Notes: generated from the sequence alone by a model not told the origin. Counted from the first letter of the stretch, positions 8,559 through 17,735 are shown. The stretch: 64,000 bases of DNA from Streptomyces albus subsp. albus (GCF_000725885.1 NZ_JODR01000028.1:1-64000); one strand, 5' to 3'. Translations and numbers: made by a program.

Positions 8559-8750
8559 TCAGCCCCGGAACATCTCCTTCTCGACCTGATCGGGACCGTC
8601 GATCCGGTCGCTCTTCATGTGGGAGATCTTGTCGACGACCTTGTCGCTCGCCTTGTTCTTCCTGGCGAGGTCGGTCAAGGTCTTGCGGTCCGTGGGGTAG
8701 GAGGCTCCCTTGAGGGCCTGCTGGACCTCGATGGGGTTCACGTCGCTCAT
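8559..8750 (-). CDS. DUF2795 small protein
   Basis: This 63-residue protein starts at ATG 8750 with GGAGGA six bases upstream. NPIEVQQALKGASYPTDRKTL followed by a helical Lys/Asp-rich part is the signature of the DUF2795 family, small actinobacterial proteins of unknown function, usually 60-75 residues. There is no cysteine, signal peptide or membrane segment. It appears to be a single-gene unit with its own terminator at 8436-8481 and a 176-base gap from the MFS gene. Confidence 0.82.
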   Translation of the reverse strand: MSDVNPIEVQQALKGASYPTDRKTLTDLARKNKASDKVVDKISHMKSDRIDGPDQVEKEMFRG

Positions 8751-8926
8751 CGCGTCCTCCGTCGGGTGGTGCGGGTGGTACCCGGGTGGCACACAAGGAC
8801 GCCCGAATGTCCCTTATGCCCTTCCTGCTCCCCCATGGTGGGAGCACCGGATGCGCCCCGCAACACCAGCCACCGGCGCCGCGGGGACGCCGGTGACCGG
8901 TCACCGGACACAGCCGGCGGAGGCCG

Positions 8927-10753
8927 TCAGGCCGCCGCCGGTTCCGTCTCCGGTACGGCGCCCGCACCCGTGGTGGCGGGCTCGGCGGAGGTCCGGCGGA
9001 AGGCGGGCTGCGGCAGCCGCACCGGGCGCCGCTGCAACAGCTGGGCCGCGCCGGTGACGGCGACGATGGCCAGGCCGCCGACGATCAGCCCGCCCCGCGC
9101 CCCGGCGAACTCCATGAGCGCACCCAGCAGCGGCGGACCGACCAGGCCCCACCCGGTGCTGGCGCTGCGCCACACCCCCAGCACGCGGCCCCGCATATGG
9201 CTGGGCGGCTCGGTCTGGAGCACGGTGGTGCCGGCCGTGTCGGAGACGGACTCGACCACGGCCATCGGCGCCACCAGCACCAGCAGCAGGACCAGCGACG
9301 GGGACAGCCCCGCGACGGTCTGGAGCAGGGCACCGGCCGCGGCGAGCACGGCCACGTGCCGCACCGACGGTTTGCGCAGGCAGCCGGCGAGCACGGCGCC
9401 GGCCATACCGCCGACCGCCAGCACGGTCGAGACGGTGCTGAAGGCGCCGGCGCCGGCCGCCAGCGGGCCGGTGACCAGGACGGCGAGGGTCAGCTGGTAG
9501 TTGCGGCCGAAGATGGCGGAGATACCGGTGATGGCGGCCAGGGCGACCAGCCGGGGGTTGCGCGCGAAGTACACGAGGCCCTCGCGCGTCCCGCCGCCCG
9601 TCGCCGGGCGCCGCCGGGGCCGTCCCGTGCGTCCCGCCGCGGGGGCGGGGGCCGGCCGCTCGTGCGCGGTCTGCGGCTCGCGCTCCTCCTCGGGGGCGAG
9701 CTTCAGGAACGGGATGACGGTGGCCACCGCGAGGAACGACAGTCCGTTGACGACGTACGCGGACGCCATGCCGAACCAGGCGACGGCCGCACCCGCCGCG
9801 GCCGTACCGATCAGCCGCCCGGCGCTGTGCACGACGGAGCCCAGGGCGATGGCCGAGGGCACGTCCTTCCGTTTGACCAGGTCGTTGCCGAGCAGCGAAC
9901 AGGCGGGGTTGTCCACGGTGGCGATGGAGCCGGTGACGGCGGCGAGCACCATCAGCAGCGGCACCGTCAGCACGCCGAACGCCACGAAGGCGGCGGTGGC
10001 GAAGGCCACCAGGCCCAGCAGGGCCTGGCTGACCGAGGCGGTCAGCTTGCGCGGCCAGGAGTCGACGAGGCTGCCGCCGACCAGGCTCAGCAGCAGGCCG
10101 GGTGCGGCCTGCACGGCCAGGGACAGACCGGTGGTGGCGGCGGAGCCGGTGATCTGGAGGACGAGCAGGTTCTGCACCGTCAGCTGCATCCAGGTGCCGA
10201 CGTTGGAGACGAGGTTCGCCGCCGACCACCAGCGCATGCTGGGGTAGCGCAGCGAACGCCAGGGACTCCGCTCGGACCGCGAGCCCTTCCCGGGCTTGTC
10301 CGCGGGCTTCTTCGCGGGCTCGGAGGACTCCGTGGCCCCGGAGGAGCCAGGGGAATCAGCGGACCCGCCGTACTCCGCGGTTCTCGCCGGCCCGGCGGCA
10401 CTCGCCGAGCCGGCGGAATCACCCGCGTCGGCGGACTCACCCGCGTCGGCGGGCTTCGCCGAATCGGCGGTCTTCACGGATTCCGGGGGCGCCTGTGCCA
10501 CTCGGTCGCGTCCGGCGGCGGACGGCACGGGGAGGCGGTCACGCAGTTTCCGGACGCGGGAGATCTTCCGCTGTCCGGGAACAGCGGGAGCAGCGCCGGG
10601 CGCACCTGCGGCACCAGGGGTGCCGGGCGTTTCGGGACCGGCCTTGTACGGGGATGCGGGGGCCGGGTCTTCCCCGGCCGGGCTGCCGTCGGCCGTACCG
10701 GTCACATCCGGTGCGGCCGGTATCGGGCCCTCGGCAGTCGGGTGATGAGGCAT
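8927..10753 (-). CDS. MFS exporter with a long low-complexity N-terminal tail
   Basis: The 608-residue protein starts at ATG 10753. Residues 1 to about 168 are Ala/Pro/Ser/Asp/Glu-rich with loose repeats (ADAGESADAGDSAG) and one basic patch near 61-75. Residues 170-585 form a 12-helix major-facilitator domain of the EntS/MFS_3 exporter type: WWSAANLVSNVGTWMQLTVQ opens helix 1 and DSWPRKLT is the loop after helix 2. A charged cytosolic loop near 360-395 lies between the two halves, as usual in this fold. The export substrate is unknown. It is divergent from the glycan operon at 11217, with which it shares the 463-base regulatory gap. The tail makes it about 170 residues longer than typical relatives. 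Confidence 0.85.
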   Translation of the reverse strand: MPHHPTAEGPIPAAPDVTGTADGSPAGEDPAPASPYKAGPETPGTPGAAGAPGAAPAVPGQRKISRVRKLRDRLPVPSAAGRDRVAQAPPESVKTADSAKPADAGESADAGDSAGSASAAGPARTAEYGGSADSPGSSGATESSEPAKKPADKPGKGSRSERSPWRSLRYPSMRWWSAANLVSNVGTWMQLTVQNLLVLQITGSAATTGLSLAVQAAPGLLLSLVGGSLVDSWPRKLTASVSQALLGLVAFATAAFVAFGVLTVPLLMVLAAVTGSIATVDNPACSLLGNDLVKRKDVPSAIALGSVVHSAGRLIGTAAAGAAVAWFGMASAYVVNGLSFLAVATVIPFLKLAPEEEREPQTAHERPAPAPAAGRTGRPRRRPATGGGTREGLVYFARNPRLVALAAITGISAIFGRNYQLTLAVLVTGPLAAGAGAFSTVSTVLAVGGMAGAVLAGCLRKPSVRHVAVLAAAGALLQTVAGLSPSLVLLLVLVAPMAVVESVSDTAGTTVLQTEPPSHMRGRVLGVWRSASTGWGLVGPPLLGALMEFAGARGGLIVGGLAIVAVTGAAQLLQRRPVRLPQPAFRRTSAEPATTGAGAVPETEPAAA

Positions 10754-10766
10754 GAGGGAATTCGCG

Positions 10767-10883
10767 CAGGAAGACAGCAGGAAGACAGGGGGTGGGAAGG
10801 AAGGGGATGCGGGAAGGACGTCGAACTGCCGGAAGCAGTCCGGAAGCAGTCCGGAAGTACTCCGGAAGCGGTCCGGAAGCGAT
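10767..10883. repeat. two sets of 11-base tandem repeats in a divergent promoter region
   Basis: Set one is CAGGAAGACAG twice at 10767-10788. Set two is five adjacent copies of CCGGAAGCAGT-like units at 10829-10883; the first two are exact and the rest differ by a few bases. The 8-base arms GGACGTCG (10816-10823) and CGACGTCC (10890-10897) bracket set two as an inverted repeat. Eleven bases is close to one helical turn, so the units face the same side of the DNA. Confidence 0.85.
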
Positions 10884-10897
10884 TCCTTCCGACGTCC

Positions 10898-11216
10898 TCA
10901 GCCATATTCACAGACGGTTTTCGCCGACTCGGTGACGACTCCCGCCGACCAGGCTCCGGATACCTGCCTGCACCCCCTCCTACCAGGGGAAAAGGGTGCC
11001 GGGTTGCCTTGCTCACAGGGGCGTACGGGAAAAGGGAGACGGTCACGGTGGGTTCATGACTGACCGCACCGTAGAGCGGTCGCGCACGGTGCGTAGCGCC
11101 ACGGTGAGCAGCGCTCGGAAGCTCCTCGGTTGCGACGCGGTGGGGGGCACCTCAGGCTGGTGAGGGCGAGCACATGGCTGCCTCGTGAGAACTCCGCGAG
11201 ATGCGTAGGAGTGTCC
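10898..11216. promoter_or_regulatory. leader region of the glycan operon
   Basis: This gene-free stretch upstream of the epimerase contains an 8-base inverted repeat, CGCACCGT at 11065-11072 and ACGGTGCG at 11086-11093. It also has two GGGAAAAGGG-like elements near 11000 and 11030. The ribosome site TAGGAG precedes the start at 11217. No canonical -35/-10 pair stands out. It should hold the operon promoter, and the inverted repeat is a candidate operator or RNA hairpin. Confidence 0.45.
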
Positions 11217-12206
11217 ATGGTTTCGACTCCTCATTCCGTTCCCCGGTTCCGGCACGCCGTCGTCACGGGCGGGGCGGGATTCCTGGGCTCGCATTTGTGC
11301 ACGGCGCTGCTGGAATCGGGCAGTGAAGTCACCTGTGTGGACGACTTCTGCACCGGGCGGCGGGAAAACGTGGCGCATCTGGCGGACCGCCCGGGATTCA
11401 CGCTCATAGAAGCCGACATCTGTCATCCGTTCGATGTCGAGGCCGGCGCCTCGGGCGCTTCCGCTCCTCCCGATCTCGTGCTGAATTTCGCCTCTCCCGC
11501 CTCTCCCGCGGACTATCTGCGCATGCCCCTGCACACGCTGGAGACGGGCAGTGCGGGCACCCGCAACGCGCTGGCGCTGGCCCGCCGGTACGGGGCCCGG
11601 TTCGTGCACGCCTCCACCTCCGAGGCGTACGGCGACCCCCAGGAGCATCCGCAGAGCGAGCGGTACTGGGGGCATGTGAACCCGGTCGGGCCGCGCAGCG
11701 TGTACGACGAGGCCAAACGGTTCGGCGAGGCGCTCACGGCGGCGGAGGCCCGCAGCCGGGGCGCCAACGTGGGCATCGTCCGGCTCTTCAACACCTACGG
11801 GCCGCGGATGCGCGGGTACGACGGCCGGGCGGTCCCCACCTTCGTGCGGCAGGCGCTGGCCGGGGAGGAGCTGACGGTGACCGGTGACGGCCGCCAGACC
11901 CGTTCCCTGGCGTACGTCGACGACACCGTGCGCGGCGTCCTGGCCATGGCGGGCTCCGAGCTGCTGGGACCGGTCAACATCGGCAACCCGGACGAGATCA
12001 CCATGCAGCACCTGGCCGAACTGGTCATCGAGCTGACCGGTTCCTCCTCCGGCCTGCGGTTCATCGAACGGCCCAGCGACGACCCGGCGGTGCGCTGCCC
12101 CGACATCACCCTGGCCCGCGGCAAGCTCCAGTGGGAGCCGACCGTGCCGGCCTGGGAGGGGCTGGAGCGCACCATCGCCTGGTTCCGCGGGCAGGCCGCC
12201 GGCTGA
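11217..12206 (+). CDS. UDP-glucuronate decarboxylase-like NAD-dependent epimerase/dehydratase
   Basis: The start is ATG 11217 behind TAGGAG; an earlier ATG at 11130 would add 29 non-conserved residues. The 329-residue extended-SDR enzyme has the Rossmann motif TGGAGFLGS (17-25), HASTSEAYG (131-139) and the catalytic Y163-x3-K167. The surrounding text (GDPQEHPQ, YWGHVNPVGPRSVYDEAKR, RLFNTYGPRMR, GDGRQTRSLAYVDD) is that of UDP-glucuronate decarboxylases, which make UDP-xylose. Related dTDP-glucose dehydratases and UDP-glucose epimerases have different text here. It is the first gene of the glycan operon and would supply a pentose donor in the cytosol. The exact product (UDP-xylose or another decarboxylated sugar) is inferred. 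Confidence 0.85.
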   Translation: MVSTPHSVPRFRHAVVTGGAGFLGSHLCTALLESGSEVTCVDDFCTGRRENVAHLADRPGFTLIEADICHPFDVEAGASGASAPPDLVLNFASPASPADYLRMPLHTLETGSAGTRNALALARRYGARFVHASTSEAYGDPQEHPQSERYWGHVNPVGPRSVYDEAKRFGEALTAAEARSRGANVGIVRLFNTYGPRMRGYDGRAVPTFVRQALAGEELTVTGDGRQTRSLAYVDDTVRGVLAMAGSELLGPVNIGNPDEITMQHLAELVIELTGSSSGLRFIERPSDDPAVRCPDITLARGKLQWEPTVPAWEGLERTIAWFRGQAAG

Positions 12207-12223
12207 TCTCCGCAACGACTCCG

Positions 12224-12269
12224 CCGTCGGCTCCTTCGGCGACGCAAGGCCCGTCGGCTCCCTCGGCGA
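12224..12269. repeat. 19-base direct repeat in the epimerase-carbamoyltransferase gap
   Basis: CCGTCGGCTCC.TCGGCGA occurs at 12224-12242 and again at 12251-12269 with one mismatch and a 27-base period. It fills most of the 78-base gap before the carbamoyltransferase start. Significance unknown. Confidence 0.7.
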
Positions 12270-12284
12270 AAGGCAAGGCAGAAC

Positions 12285-13982
12285 ATGCGTGTTCTCGGTA
12301 TCAACGCCCTCTTCCACGATCCGGCCGCCGCCCTCGTCGTCGACGGGCACACGGTGGCCGCCGCCGAGGAGGAGCGGTTCTCCCGCCGCAAGCACGGCAA
12401 GCGGCCGGTGCCGTTCGCCGCCTGGGAACTGCCCGTCAAGGCCGCCGCGTGGTGTCTGTCCGAGGCGGGCCTGCGCCCCCAGGACATCGACGCGGTGGCC
12501 TACTCCTTCGACCCCGACCTGGCCAAACCCGCCGTCGACATGGGCCTGGACGACCCGTGGGACCCGCTGCGGCTCACCTACGCACGGGAGGCGCCGTCCT
12601 TCCTGTGCGACGCGCTGCCGGGCCTGGAGCGGGAGAAGGTGCACTTCGTGGCGCACCACCTGGCGCACGCGGCCTCCAGCGCCTTCGCCGCGCCCGGCGC
12701 CGAGCACTCCTCGGTGCTGGTGGTGGACGGACGCGGCGAGTCCACCTCGCACCTGGCGGGCCGCCGCCGCGGCGGTGTGGTGGAGCCGCTGGCGAGCCAG
12801 CAGCTGCCGCACTCGCTCGGGCTCGTCTACGAGGAACTGACCGCCCACCTGGGGTTCCTGCGCTCCTCCGACGAGTACAAGGTGATGGCGCTGGCCTCCT
12901 ACGGGAAACCCCGGATGGCCGCCGAACTGGCCCGGTACGTGCACTCCACGGGCGACGGCGGGTTCGTCGCCAAGAACGTGCCCTGGGAGTCGTTCGCGCC
13001 GCCCGCCGAGCCGGGGCGCGGCTGGTCGCAGGAGCACGCCGACCTGGCGGCCAGCGCCCAGAAGTGCCTGGAGGACACACTCTTGGACATGGCCCGCTGG
13101 CTGCACGGGCGCACCCACGACAAGGTGCTGACGATGGCGGGCGGCGTCGCCCTCAACTGCGTCGCCAACGCGCGGATCGCCGCCGAGGGCCCCTTCTCCC
13201 GGGTGTGGGTGCAGCCCGCCGCCGGTGACGCGGGCACCGCGCTGGGCGGGGCGCTGGCGCTGGCCTCGCGCGGCGGGGACGTCACCGAACCGATGGCCGG
13301 CGCCGACCTGGGCCGGCGGTGGAGCGACGAGGAGCTGCGCCGGTGGCTGACGGACGCCGCGGTGCCGTTCGAGCAGCCCGACGACGTGGCGGAGACGGTG
13401 GCGCAGGCGCTCGCGGACGACGCGATCGTCGCCTGGTTCCAGGGGCGTGCCGAGTACGGGCCGCGCGCCCTCGGGCACCGCTCCCTGCTGGCGCACCCCG
13501 GGCGGGCCGCGAACCTGGAGCGGCTCAACGACGTCAAGGGCCGCGAACAGTTCCGCCCGGTGGCGCCCATGGTGCTGGAGGAACGGGCGCCGGAGATCTT
13601 CGACGGGCCGCTGCCCAGCCCCTACATGCTGTTCGTGCACCAGGTGCGGCCCGCCTGGCTGGACCGCATCCCCGCCGTGGTGCACACCGACGGCACCGCC
13701 CGCATCCAGACCGTCAGCAGTGCGAAGGAGCCGCTGGTGGCGCGGATGCTCGCCGCCTTCGAACGGCTCACCGGGCTGCCCGTCGTCGTCAACACCAGCC
13801 TCAACACCGCCGGCCGGCCCATGGTGGACGACCCGCGCGACGCGCTGGAGTGCTTCGGCTCCTCCCCCGTCGACCTGCTGGCCATCGGCCCGTACGTGGT
13901 GCGCCGGGCCGACTTCTTCCGGCGCCCCGACGAGAGCGCGCCCGCCGCCGCGGCCGGCGTCCCGCGGGGTGAGGCGGCGTGA
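12285..13982 (+). CDS. O-carbamoyltransferase (NodU/CmcH family)
   Basis: The 565-residue product matches the full length of the NodU/CmcH/TobZ family, which transfers a carbamoyl group from carbamoyl phosphate, via an adenylated intermediate, to a sugar or antibiotic hydroxyl. The N-terminal Kae1-like fold shows GINALFHDPAAALV, EEERFSRRKH, the metal-binding HHLAHAASSAF and DEYKVMALASYG. The C-terminal domain shows AEYGPRALGHRSLLAHP and EQFRPVAPMVL, the carbamoyl-phosphate site. The next gene overlaps its stop by four bases (GTGA). In this operon it should carbamoylate a sugar, either the nucleotide-heptose precursor or the finished glycan; carbamoylated heptoses are known in other bacterial surface glycans and metabolites. 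Confidence 0.92.
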   Translation: MRVLGINALFHDPAAALVVDGHTVAAAEEERFSRRKHGKRPVPFAAWELPVKAAAWCLSEAGLRPQDIDAVAYSFDPDLAKPAVDMGLDDPWDPLRLTYAREAPSFLCDALPGLEREKVHFVAHHLAHAASSAFAAPGAEHSSVLVVDGRGESTSHLAGRRRGGVVEPLASQQLPHSLGLVYEELTAHLGFLRSSDEYKVMALASYGKPRMAAELARYVHSTGDGGFVAKNVPWESFAPPAEPGRGWSQEHADLAASAQKCLEDTLLDMARWLHGRTHDKVLTMAGGVALNCVANARIAAEGPFSRVWVQPAAGDAGTALGGALALASRGGDVTEPMAGADLGRRWSDEELRRWLTDAAVPFEQPDDVAETVAQALADDAIVAWFQGRAEYGPRALGHRSLLAHPGRAANLERLNDVKGREQFRPVAPMVLEERAPEIFDGPLPSPYMLFVHQVRPAWLDRIPAVVHTDGTARIQTVSSAKEPLVARMLAAFERLTGLPVVVNTSLNTAGRPMVDDPRDALECFGSSPVDLLAIGPYVVRRADFFRRPDESAPAAAAGVPRGEAA

Positions 13983-15010
13983 GCACCCCGCAGCACACCG
14001 ACGGCCCGGCGTACTGCGTCGTCGTCCCCACCCTCGGCAGACCGTCCCTGAACCGGACCCTCCAGGCACTGGCCGAGGCCGGGCCGCCGCTGCCGCGCCG
14101 CATCGTCCTGGTGGACGACCGGCCCGCGCAGCAGTGCGACCCGCTGCCCGTCCAGGTGCCCGAGGCCCTCGCCGATCTGGTCACCGTCGTCGACGGGGCC
14201 GCCGCCGGCCCCGCCGCGGCACGCAACGTCGGCTGGCGGGCCGCCGACACCGAGTGGATCGCCTTCCTCGACGACGACGTCGTCCCCGGCCCGGACTGGA
14301 CGCGGCGGCTCGCCGCCGACCTGGCCGCGGCCGACGCCGCCCCGGACCGCACCGCCGGCACCCAAGGGCGCATCACCGTCCCCCTCCCCCAGGACCGGCC
14401 GCCCACCGACTGGGAGCGCAACACCGCCGGACTGGCCACCGCCCGCTGGATCACCGCCGATATGGCCTACCGGCGGACCGCACTGGAGGCCGTCGGCGGA
14501 TTCGACGAACGCTTCCGCCGCGCCTTCCGCGAGGACGCCGACCTGGCGCTGCGGCTGGACGCCGCCGGCTGGCGGATCGCCGAGGGCGAGCGGCAGACCG
14601 TCCACCCCGTGCGCGCCGCCGACCGCTGGGTGTCCGTCCGCGCCCAGCGCGGCAACGCCGACGACGTCTTGATGAACCGCCTCCACGGACCCGGCTGGTG
14701 GCGCCGCGCCGGAGCCGAACGCGGCCGGCTGCCCCGGCACCTGGCCGTCACCGCCGCCGCCTGCGCCGCACTGGGCGGACTGGCCACCGGCCGCCCGCGC
14801 GCCGCCGCGCTGCTCGGCGGCCTGTGGCTGCTGGGCACCGGCGAGTTCTTCTACGCGCGGCTGAGCCCCGGCCCCCGTACCCGCGACGAAAGCCTCACGA
14901 TGGCCCTCAGCAGTCTGCTCATCCCCCCGCTGGCCACCTTCCACTGGACCCGCGCCCGGCTCCAGGCGCCACCCGCCCGGTGGTACGACGGTACGGGGGT
15001 GTGGCCGTGA
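13979..15010 (+). CDS. family 2 glycosyltransferase with C-terminal hydrophobic segments
   Basis: GTG 13979 overlaps the carbamoyltransferase stop. The 343-residue protein opens with CVVVPTLGRPSLNRTLQAL, has AARNVGW and the acidic cluster FLDDDVVPGPDW, then GGFDERFRRAFREDADLALR, a standard GT-A acceptor loop. Residues about 255-285 are Ala/Leu/Gly-rich and hydrophobic (AAALLGGLWLLGTGEFF), and a second hydrophobic stretch near 305-325 suggests membrane association. The GmhB-like gene follows with a four-base overlap. It probably transfers one sugar to a membrane-linked acceptor at the cytosolic face. Donor unknown. Confidence 0.88.
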   Translation: MSTPQHTDGPAYCVVVPTLGRPSLNRTLQALAEAGPPLPRRIVLVDDRPAQQCDPLPVQVPEALADLVTVVDGAAAGPAAARNVGWRAADTEWIAFLDDDVVPGPDWTRRLAADLAAADAAPDRTAGTQGRITVPLPQDRPPTDWERNTAGLATARWITADMAYRRTALEAVGGFDERFRRAFREDADLALRLDAAGWRIAEGERQTVHPVRAADRWVSVRAQRGNADDVLMNRLHGPGWWRRAGAERGRLPRHLAVTAAACAALGGLATGRPRAAALLGGLWLLGTGEFFYARLSPGPRTRDESLTMALSSLLIPPLATFHWTRARLQAPPARWYDGTGVWP

Positions 15011-16383
15011 GGATCCGCGCCACCACCCCGCGCCCGGACCACCCCGGCGCCGAAGCCGGCAGCGTGGTACTGCGCGCCCCGGCCGCCACCTGGTACCAGG
15101 ACGGTACCGCCGGGCCGCTGCTGCGCATCCCCCGCCACCCGCCCCCGGCCGCGGCCACCGGCACGCCCGCCGGGGCCGGGGCACCCCGGGCCGTGCTGTT
15201 CGACCGGGACGGCACCCTCGTCGAGGACGTCCCGCACAACACCGACCCCGCCCGGCTGCGGCCCCGGCCGCACGCCCGGGAAGCCCTGGAAGTGCTGCGG
15301 GCCGCCGGGGTGCGGGCCGCCGTGGTCACCAACCAGCCCGATCTGGCCCGCGGCGTCCTCACCCTGCCGCAACTGGAAGCGCTCCAGGCGCGGATGGAGG
15401 AACTGCTGGGCCCGGTCGAGGTGACCGCCGTGTGCCCGCACCTGCCCGAGGCCGGATGCGGCTGCCGCAAACCCGCGCCCGGCCTGGTGCACGCCGCCTG
15501 CCGGCTGCTGCGGCTCGCGCCCGCCCGGACGGTGGTGGTCGGCGACATCGGCACCGACCTGCTGGCCGCCCACCGGGCCGGTGCCCCCAGCCTCCTCGTC
15601 CCCAACGAGGCGACCCGGCGGGAGGAGACCGAGGCGGCCCGCTGCACCGCGCCCCACCTGGCCACCGCCGTCCGCACCCTGCTGGGCGGCCCGGCGACAC
15701 GCGCCCGGCCCGCACCCACCGCATCGCGGGGCGCCGCCCCCGCAGACCGGCCCGGGACGGCCACCGGCACGGGCGGGGCCGGCACGGAGCAGAGCACCGT
15801 AGCCACCGGGCAGAGCTCGACCGCCACCAGCCCGGACGGGGCCCACAAGGAACAAGACACCGCCGCCACCAGGCAGGGCTTGAGCGCCACCGATCGGACC
15901 GGGGCCACCACCATGCCGAACGGCACCACCACCGGACAGGCCGCAACCACCAGCCCGGGCGGAGCCGCCACGGTGCAGGACGCGAGCGCCTCCAGCCCGG
16001 GCGGAGCCGGCACGGTGCAGGGCGCGAGCGCCACCGGCCCGGGCGGAGCCGGCACGGTGCAGGGCGCGAGCGCCACCGGCCCGGGCGGAGCCGGCGTGGG
16101 ACCGAGCACCGCCGCCGCAGCGCGGGACGCGAGCACCACCAGTCCGGGCGGAGCCGGCACAGGGCTGAGCACCGCCGCCACCGGGCAGGGCGCAACCACC
16201 AGCCCGGGCGGTGCCCGCAGGGAACAGGACACTGCCGCCGCCGGGCAGGGCGGGAGCGCCGGACAAGGCGGGGCCGCCGCCGCACGGACCGGTACCGCCG
16301 CGGAGCAGCGTGGGGCCGCCACGGTGCGGGGTGTGGGCGCCGGCGGGCGGGGCGGGTCCGCCACCGAGCGGGGAGGTCGCTGA
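15007..16383 (+). CDS. gmhB: GmhB-like heptose-bisphosphate phosphatase with a repetitive C-terminal tail
   Basis: GTG 15007 overlaps the upstream stop; GTG 15001 is also in frame. HAD motif I is LFDRDGTLVED (D66, D68), preceded by about 60 variable residues. The zinc-site cluster CPHLPEAGCGCRKP and GDIGTDLLAAHRAG identify the HAD-IIIA family of D-glycero-D-manno-heptose-1,7-bisphosphate 7-phosphatases. That enzyme dephosphorylates the bisphosphate before nucleotidylation, and gmhA and an hldE-like gene lie downstream in the same operon. The enzyme core ends near residue 235. The last ~220 residues are Gly/Ala/Thr/Ser-rich repeats, including three 14-residue units of the PGGAGTVQGASAT type. 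GmhB is normally about 180-200 residues, so the protein is more than twice the usual length. Confidence 0.82.
   Translation: MRIRATTPRPDHPGAEAGSVVLRAPAATWYQDGTAGPLLRIPRHPPPAAATGTPAGAGAPRAVLFDRDGTLVEDVPHNTDPARLRPRPHAREALEVLRAAGVRAAVVTNQPDLARGVLTLPQLEALQARMEELLGPVEVTAVCPHLPEAGCGCRKPAPGLVHAACRLLRLAPARTVVVGDIGTDLLAAHRAGAPSLLVPNEATRREETEAARCTAPHLATAVRTLLGGPATRARPAPTASRGAAPADRPGTATGTGGAGTEQSTVATGQSSTATSPDGAHKEQDTAATRQGLSATDRTGATTMPNGTTTGQAATTSPGGAATVQDASASSPGGAGTVQGASATGPGGAGTVQGASATGPGGAGVGPSTAAAARDASTTSPGGAGTGLSTAATGQGATTSPGGARREQDTAAAGQGGSAGQGGAAAARTGTAAEQRGAATVRGVGAGGRGGSATERGGR
15952..16077 (+). repeat. three 42-base in-frame repeats in the GmhB tail
   Basis: Units start at 15952, 15994 and 16036 and encode a 14-residue PGGAGTVQGASAT-like block. 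Units two and three differ by only two bases. Degenerate copies continue to about 16240. The unit length is a multiple of three, so the tail stays open on changes in copy number. Confidence 0.88.
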
Positions 16384-17735
16384 TGGGGGGCCCGCGCACG
16401 CTCGTGGTGCGGCTCGACAGCGTCGGCGACGTCCTGCTGGCGGGGCCGGCCGTACGGATGGTGGCGGCCGGATCCAGCCGGGTCACGCTGCTGGCCGGCC
16501 CACTGGGCGAGGCCGCGGCCCGGCTGCTGCCCGGGGTGGACGAGGTCCTCACCTTCGACGCGCCCTGGGTGGGCCGCGACCCCGCACCGGTGGACGGGGA
16601 CACCACCGGGCAGTTCGTCGAACGGCTGGCCCGCGAACGCTTCGACCGGGCACTGATCCTCACCTCCTACCACCAAAGTCCGCTGCCGACGGCGCTGCTG
16701 CTGAAGCTGGCCGGCATCCCGTGGATCGCCGCCGACAGCGAGGACTACCCCGGCTCACTGCTCCAGCTTCGGCACCGCCGCGCCCGCGGCCGGCACGAGG
16801 CGCGCGCCGCGATGGACCTGGCGGCGGCGGCCGGGTTCGCGCTGCCGCCCGGCGACACGGGGACGCTGGCGATCCAGCCGCCGCCGGACACCGGCCCGCT
16901 GACCGGCACCGACCCGTACGTGGTCGTCCACCCGGGGGCGACCGCGCCAGCCCGCGCCTGGAGCGAGCGGCGGGCGGCCCGCGCGGTGGCGGCGCTGGCC
17001 GGGGCCGGGCACCGCGTGGTGGTCACCGGCGGCGAGTCCGAGAAGGAGCTGACGGCGGCCGTCGCCGGGGAGCACGCCCTCGATCTGGGCGGACGCACCG
17101 GGCTGCACGAGCTGGCCGGGGTGCTGGCCGGGGCCCGCGCGGTCGTCGTCGGCAACACCGGGCCCTCGCATCTGGCGGCTGCCGTGGGCACCCCGGTGGT
17201 CTGTCTGTTCGCGCCCGTCGTACCGGCCGGGCGGTGGGCGCCGTTCGGGGTGCCGCACGTGCTGCTCGGCGACAGGGACGCGCCGTGTGCGGGTTCCCGC
17301 GCCGTCCACTGCCCGGTGCCGGGGCACCCGTGTCTGGAGGGCATCGAGGACGCCGAGGTGCTGGCGGCGCTGGACCGGCTGCCGCCGCCGTCCCGGCCGA
17401 GGCACACCCCCGGGCCGCCCGGCACGACACCCTCGCCCGCCCCCACGGACGCGGACGCAACCACGGAAGCGGCCTCATCCACGGAAGCGGCCTCACCCGC
17501 AGAGGCGGCCGGCCCCACCGAGGCGGCCGGCCCCACGGGCACCCCCGCCCCTTCGGGGCCCGCCACCACGGACGACCCGGCCGACCCCGCCGACGCGTCC
17601 CGCACCACCAGCGCGCCCGACTCCACCAGCACACCCGACCCCACCAGCGCATCCGGCCCCACCAGCGAGCCCCGCCGTGCCGCCCCGTCGGTGGCCCCCG
17701 GCAACGCCCGTCCGACCTTGGAGACCGGCCCATGA
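16383..17735 (+). CDS. family 9 glycosyltransferase (heptosyltransferase-like)
   Basis: ATG 16383 overlaps the preceding TGA by one base and has GGGGAGG upstream. The 450-residue protein begins TLVVRLDSVGDVLLAGPAVR, the GT9 opening. The C-terminal half shows VVVHPGATAPARAWS and GNTGPSHLAAAVGTPVVCLFAP, the donor-site motif of ADP-heptose:LPS heptosyltransferases. GT9 enzymes are GT-B fold and use nucleotide-heptoses. With gmhA, gmhB and an hldE-like gene in the same operon, a heptose donor is the natural inference. Residues from about 345 to 450 are a Thr/Pro/Ala/Ser-rich tail not needed for the fold. The next gene overlaps by four bases. Confidence 0.9.
   Translation: MGGPRTLVVRLDSVGDVLLAGPAVRMVAAGSSRVTLLAGPLGEAAARLLPGVDEVLTFDAPWVGRDPAPVDGDTTGQFVERLARERFDRALILTSYHQSPLPTALLLKLAGIPWIAADSEDYPGSLLQLRHRRARGRHEARAAMDLAAAAGFALPPGDTGTLAIQPPPDTGPLTGTDPYVVVHPGATAPARAWSERRAARAVAALAGAGHRVVVTGGESEKELTAAVAGEHALDLGGRTGLHELAGVLAGARAVVVGNTGPSHLAAAVGTPVVCLFAPVVPAGRWAPFGVPHVLLGDRDAPCAGSRAVHCPVPGHPCLEGIEDAEVLAALDRLPPPSRPRHTPGPPGTTPSPAPTDADATTEAASSTEAASPAEAAGPTEAAGPTGTPAPSGPATTDDPADPADASRTTSAPDSTSTPDPTSASGPTSEPRRAAPSVAPGNARPTLETGP

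Noticed and set aside
9197..11059. 620-codon plus-strand frame
   Set aside because: It lies antisense to the MFS gene and runs through the 11-base repeat region; no domain or start context supports it.
12131..13228. Plus-strand frame crossing the epimerase and carbamoyltransferase genes
   Set aside because: Out-of-frame shadow; the carbamoyltransferase frame is unambiguous.
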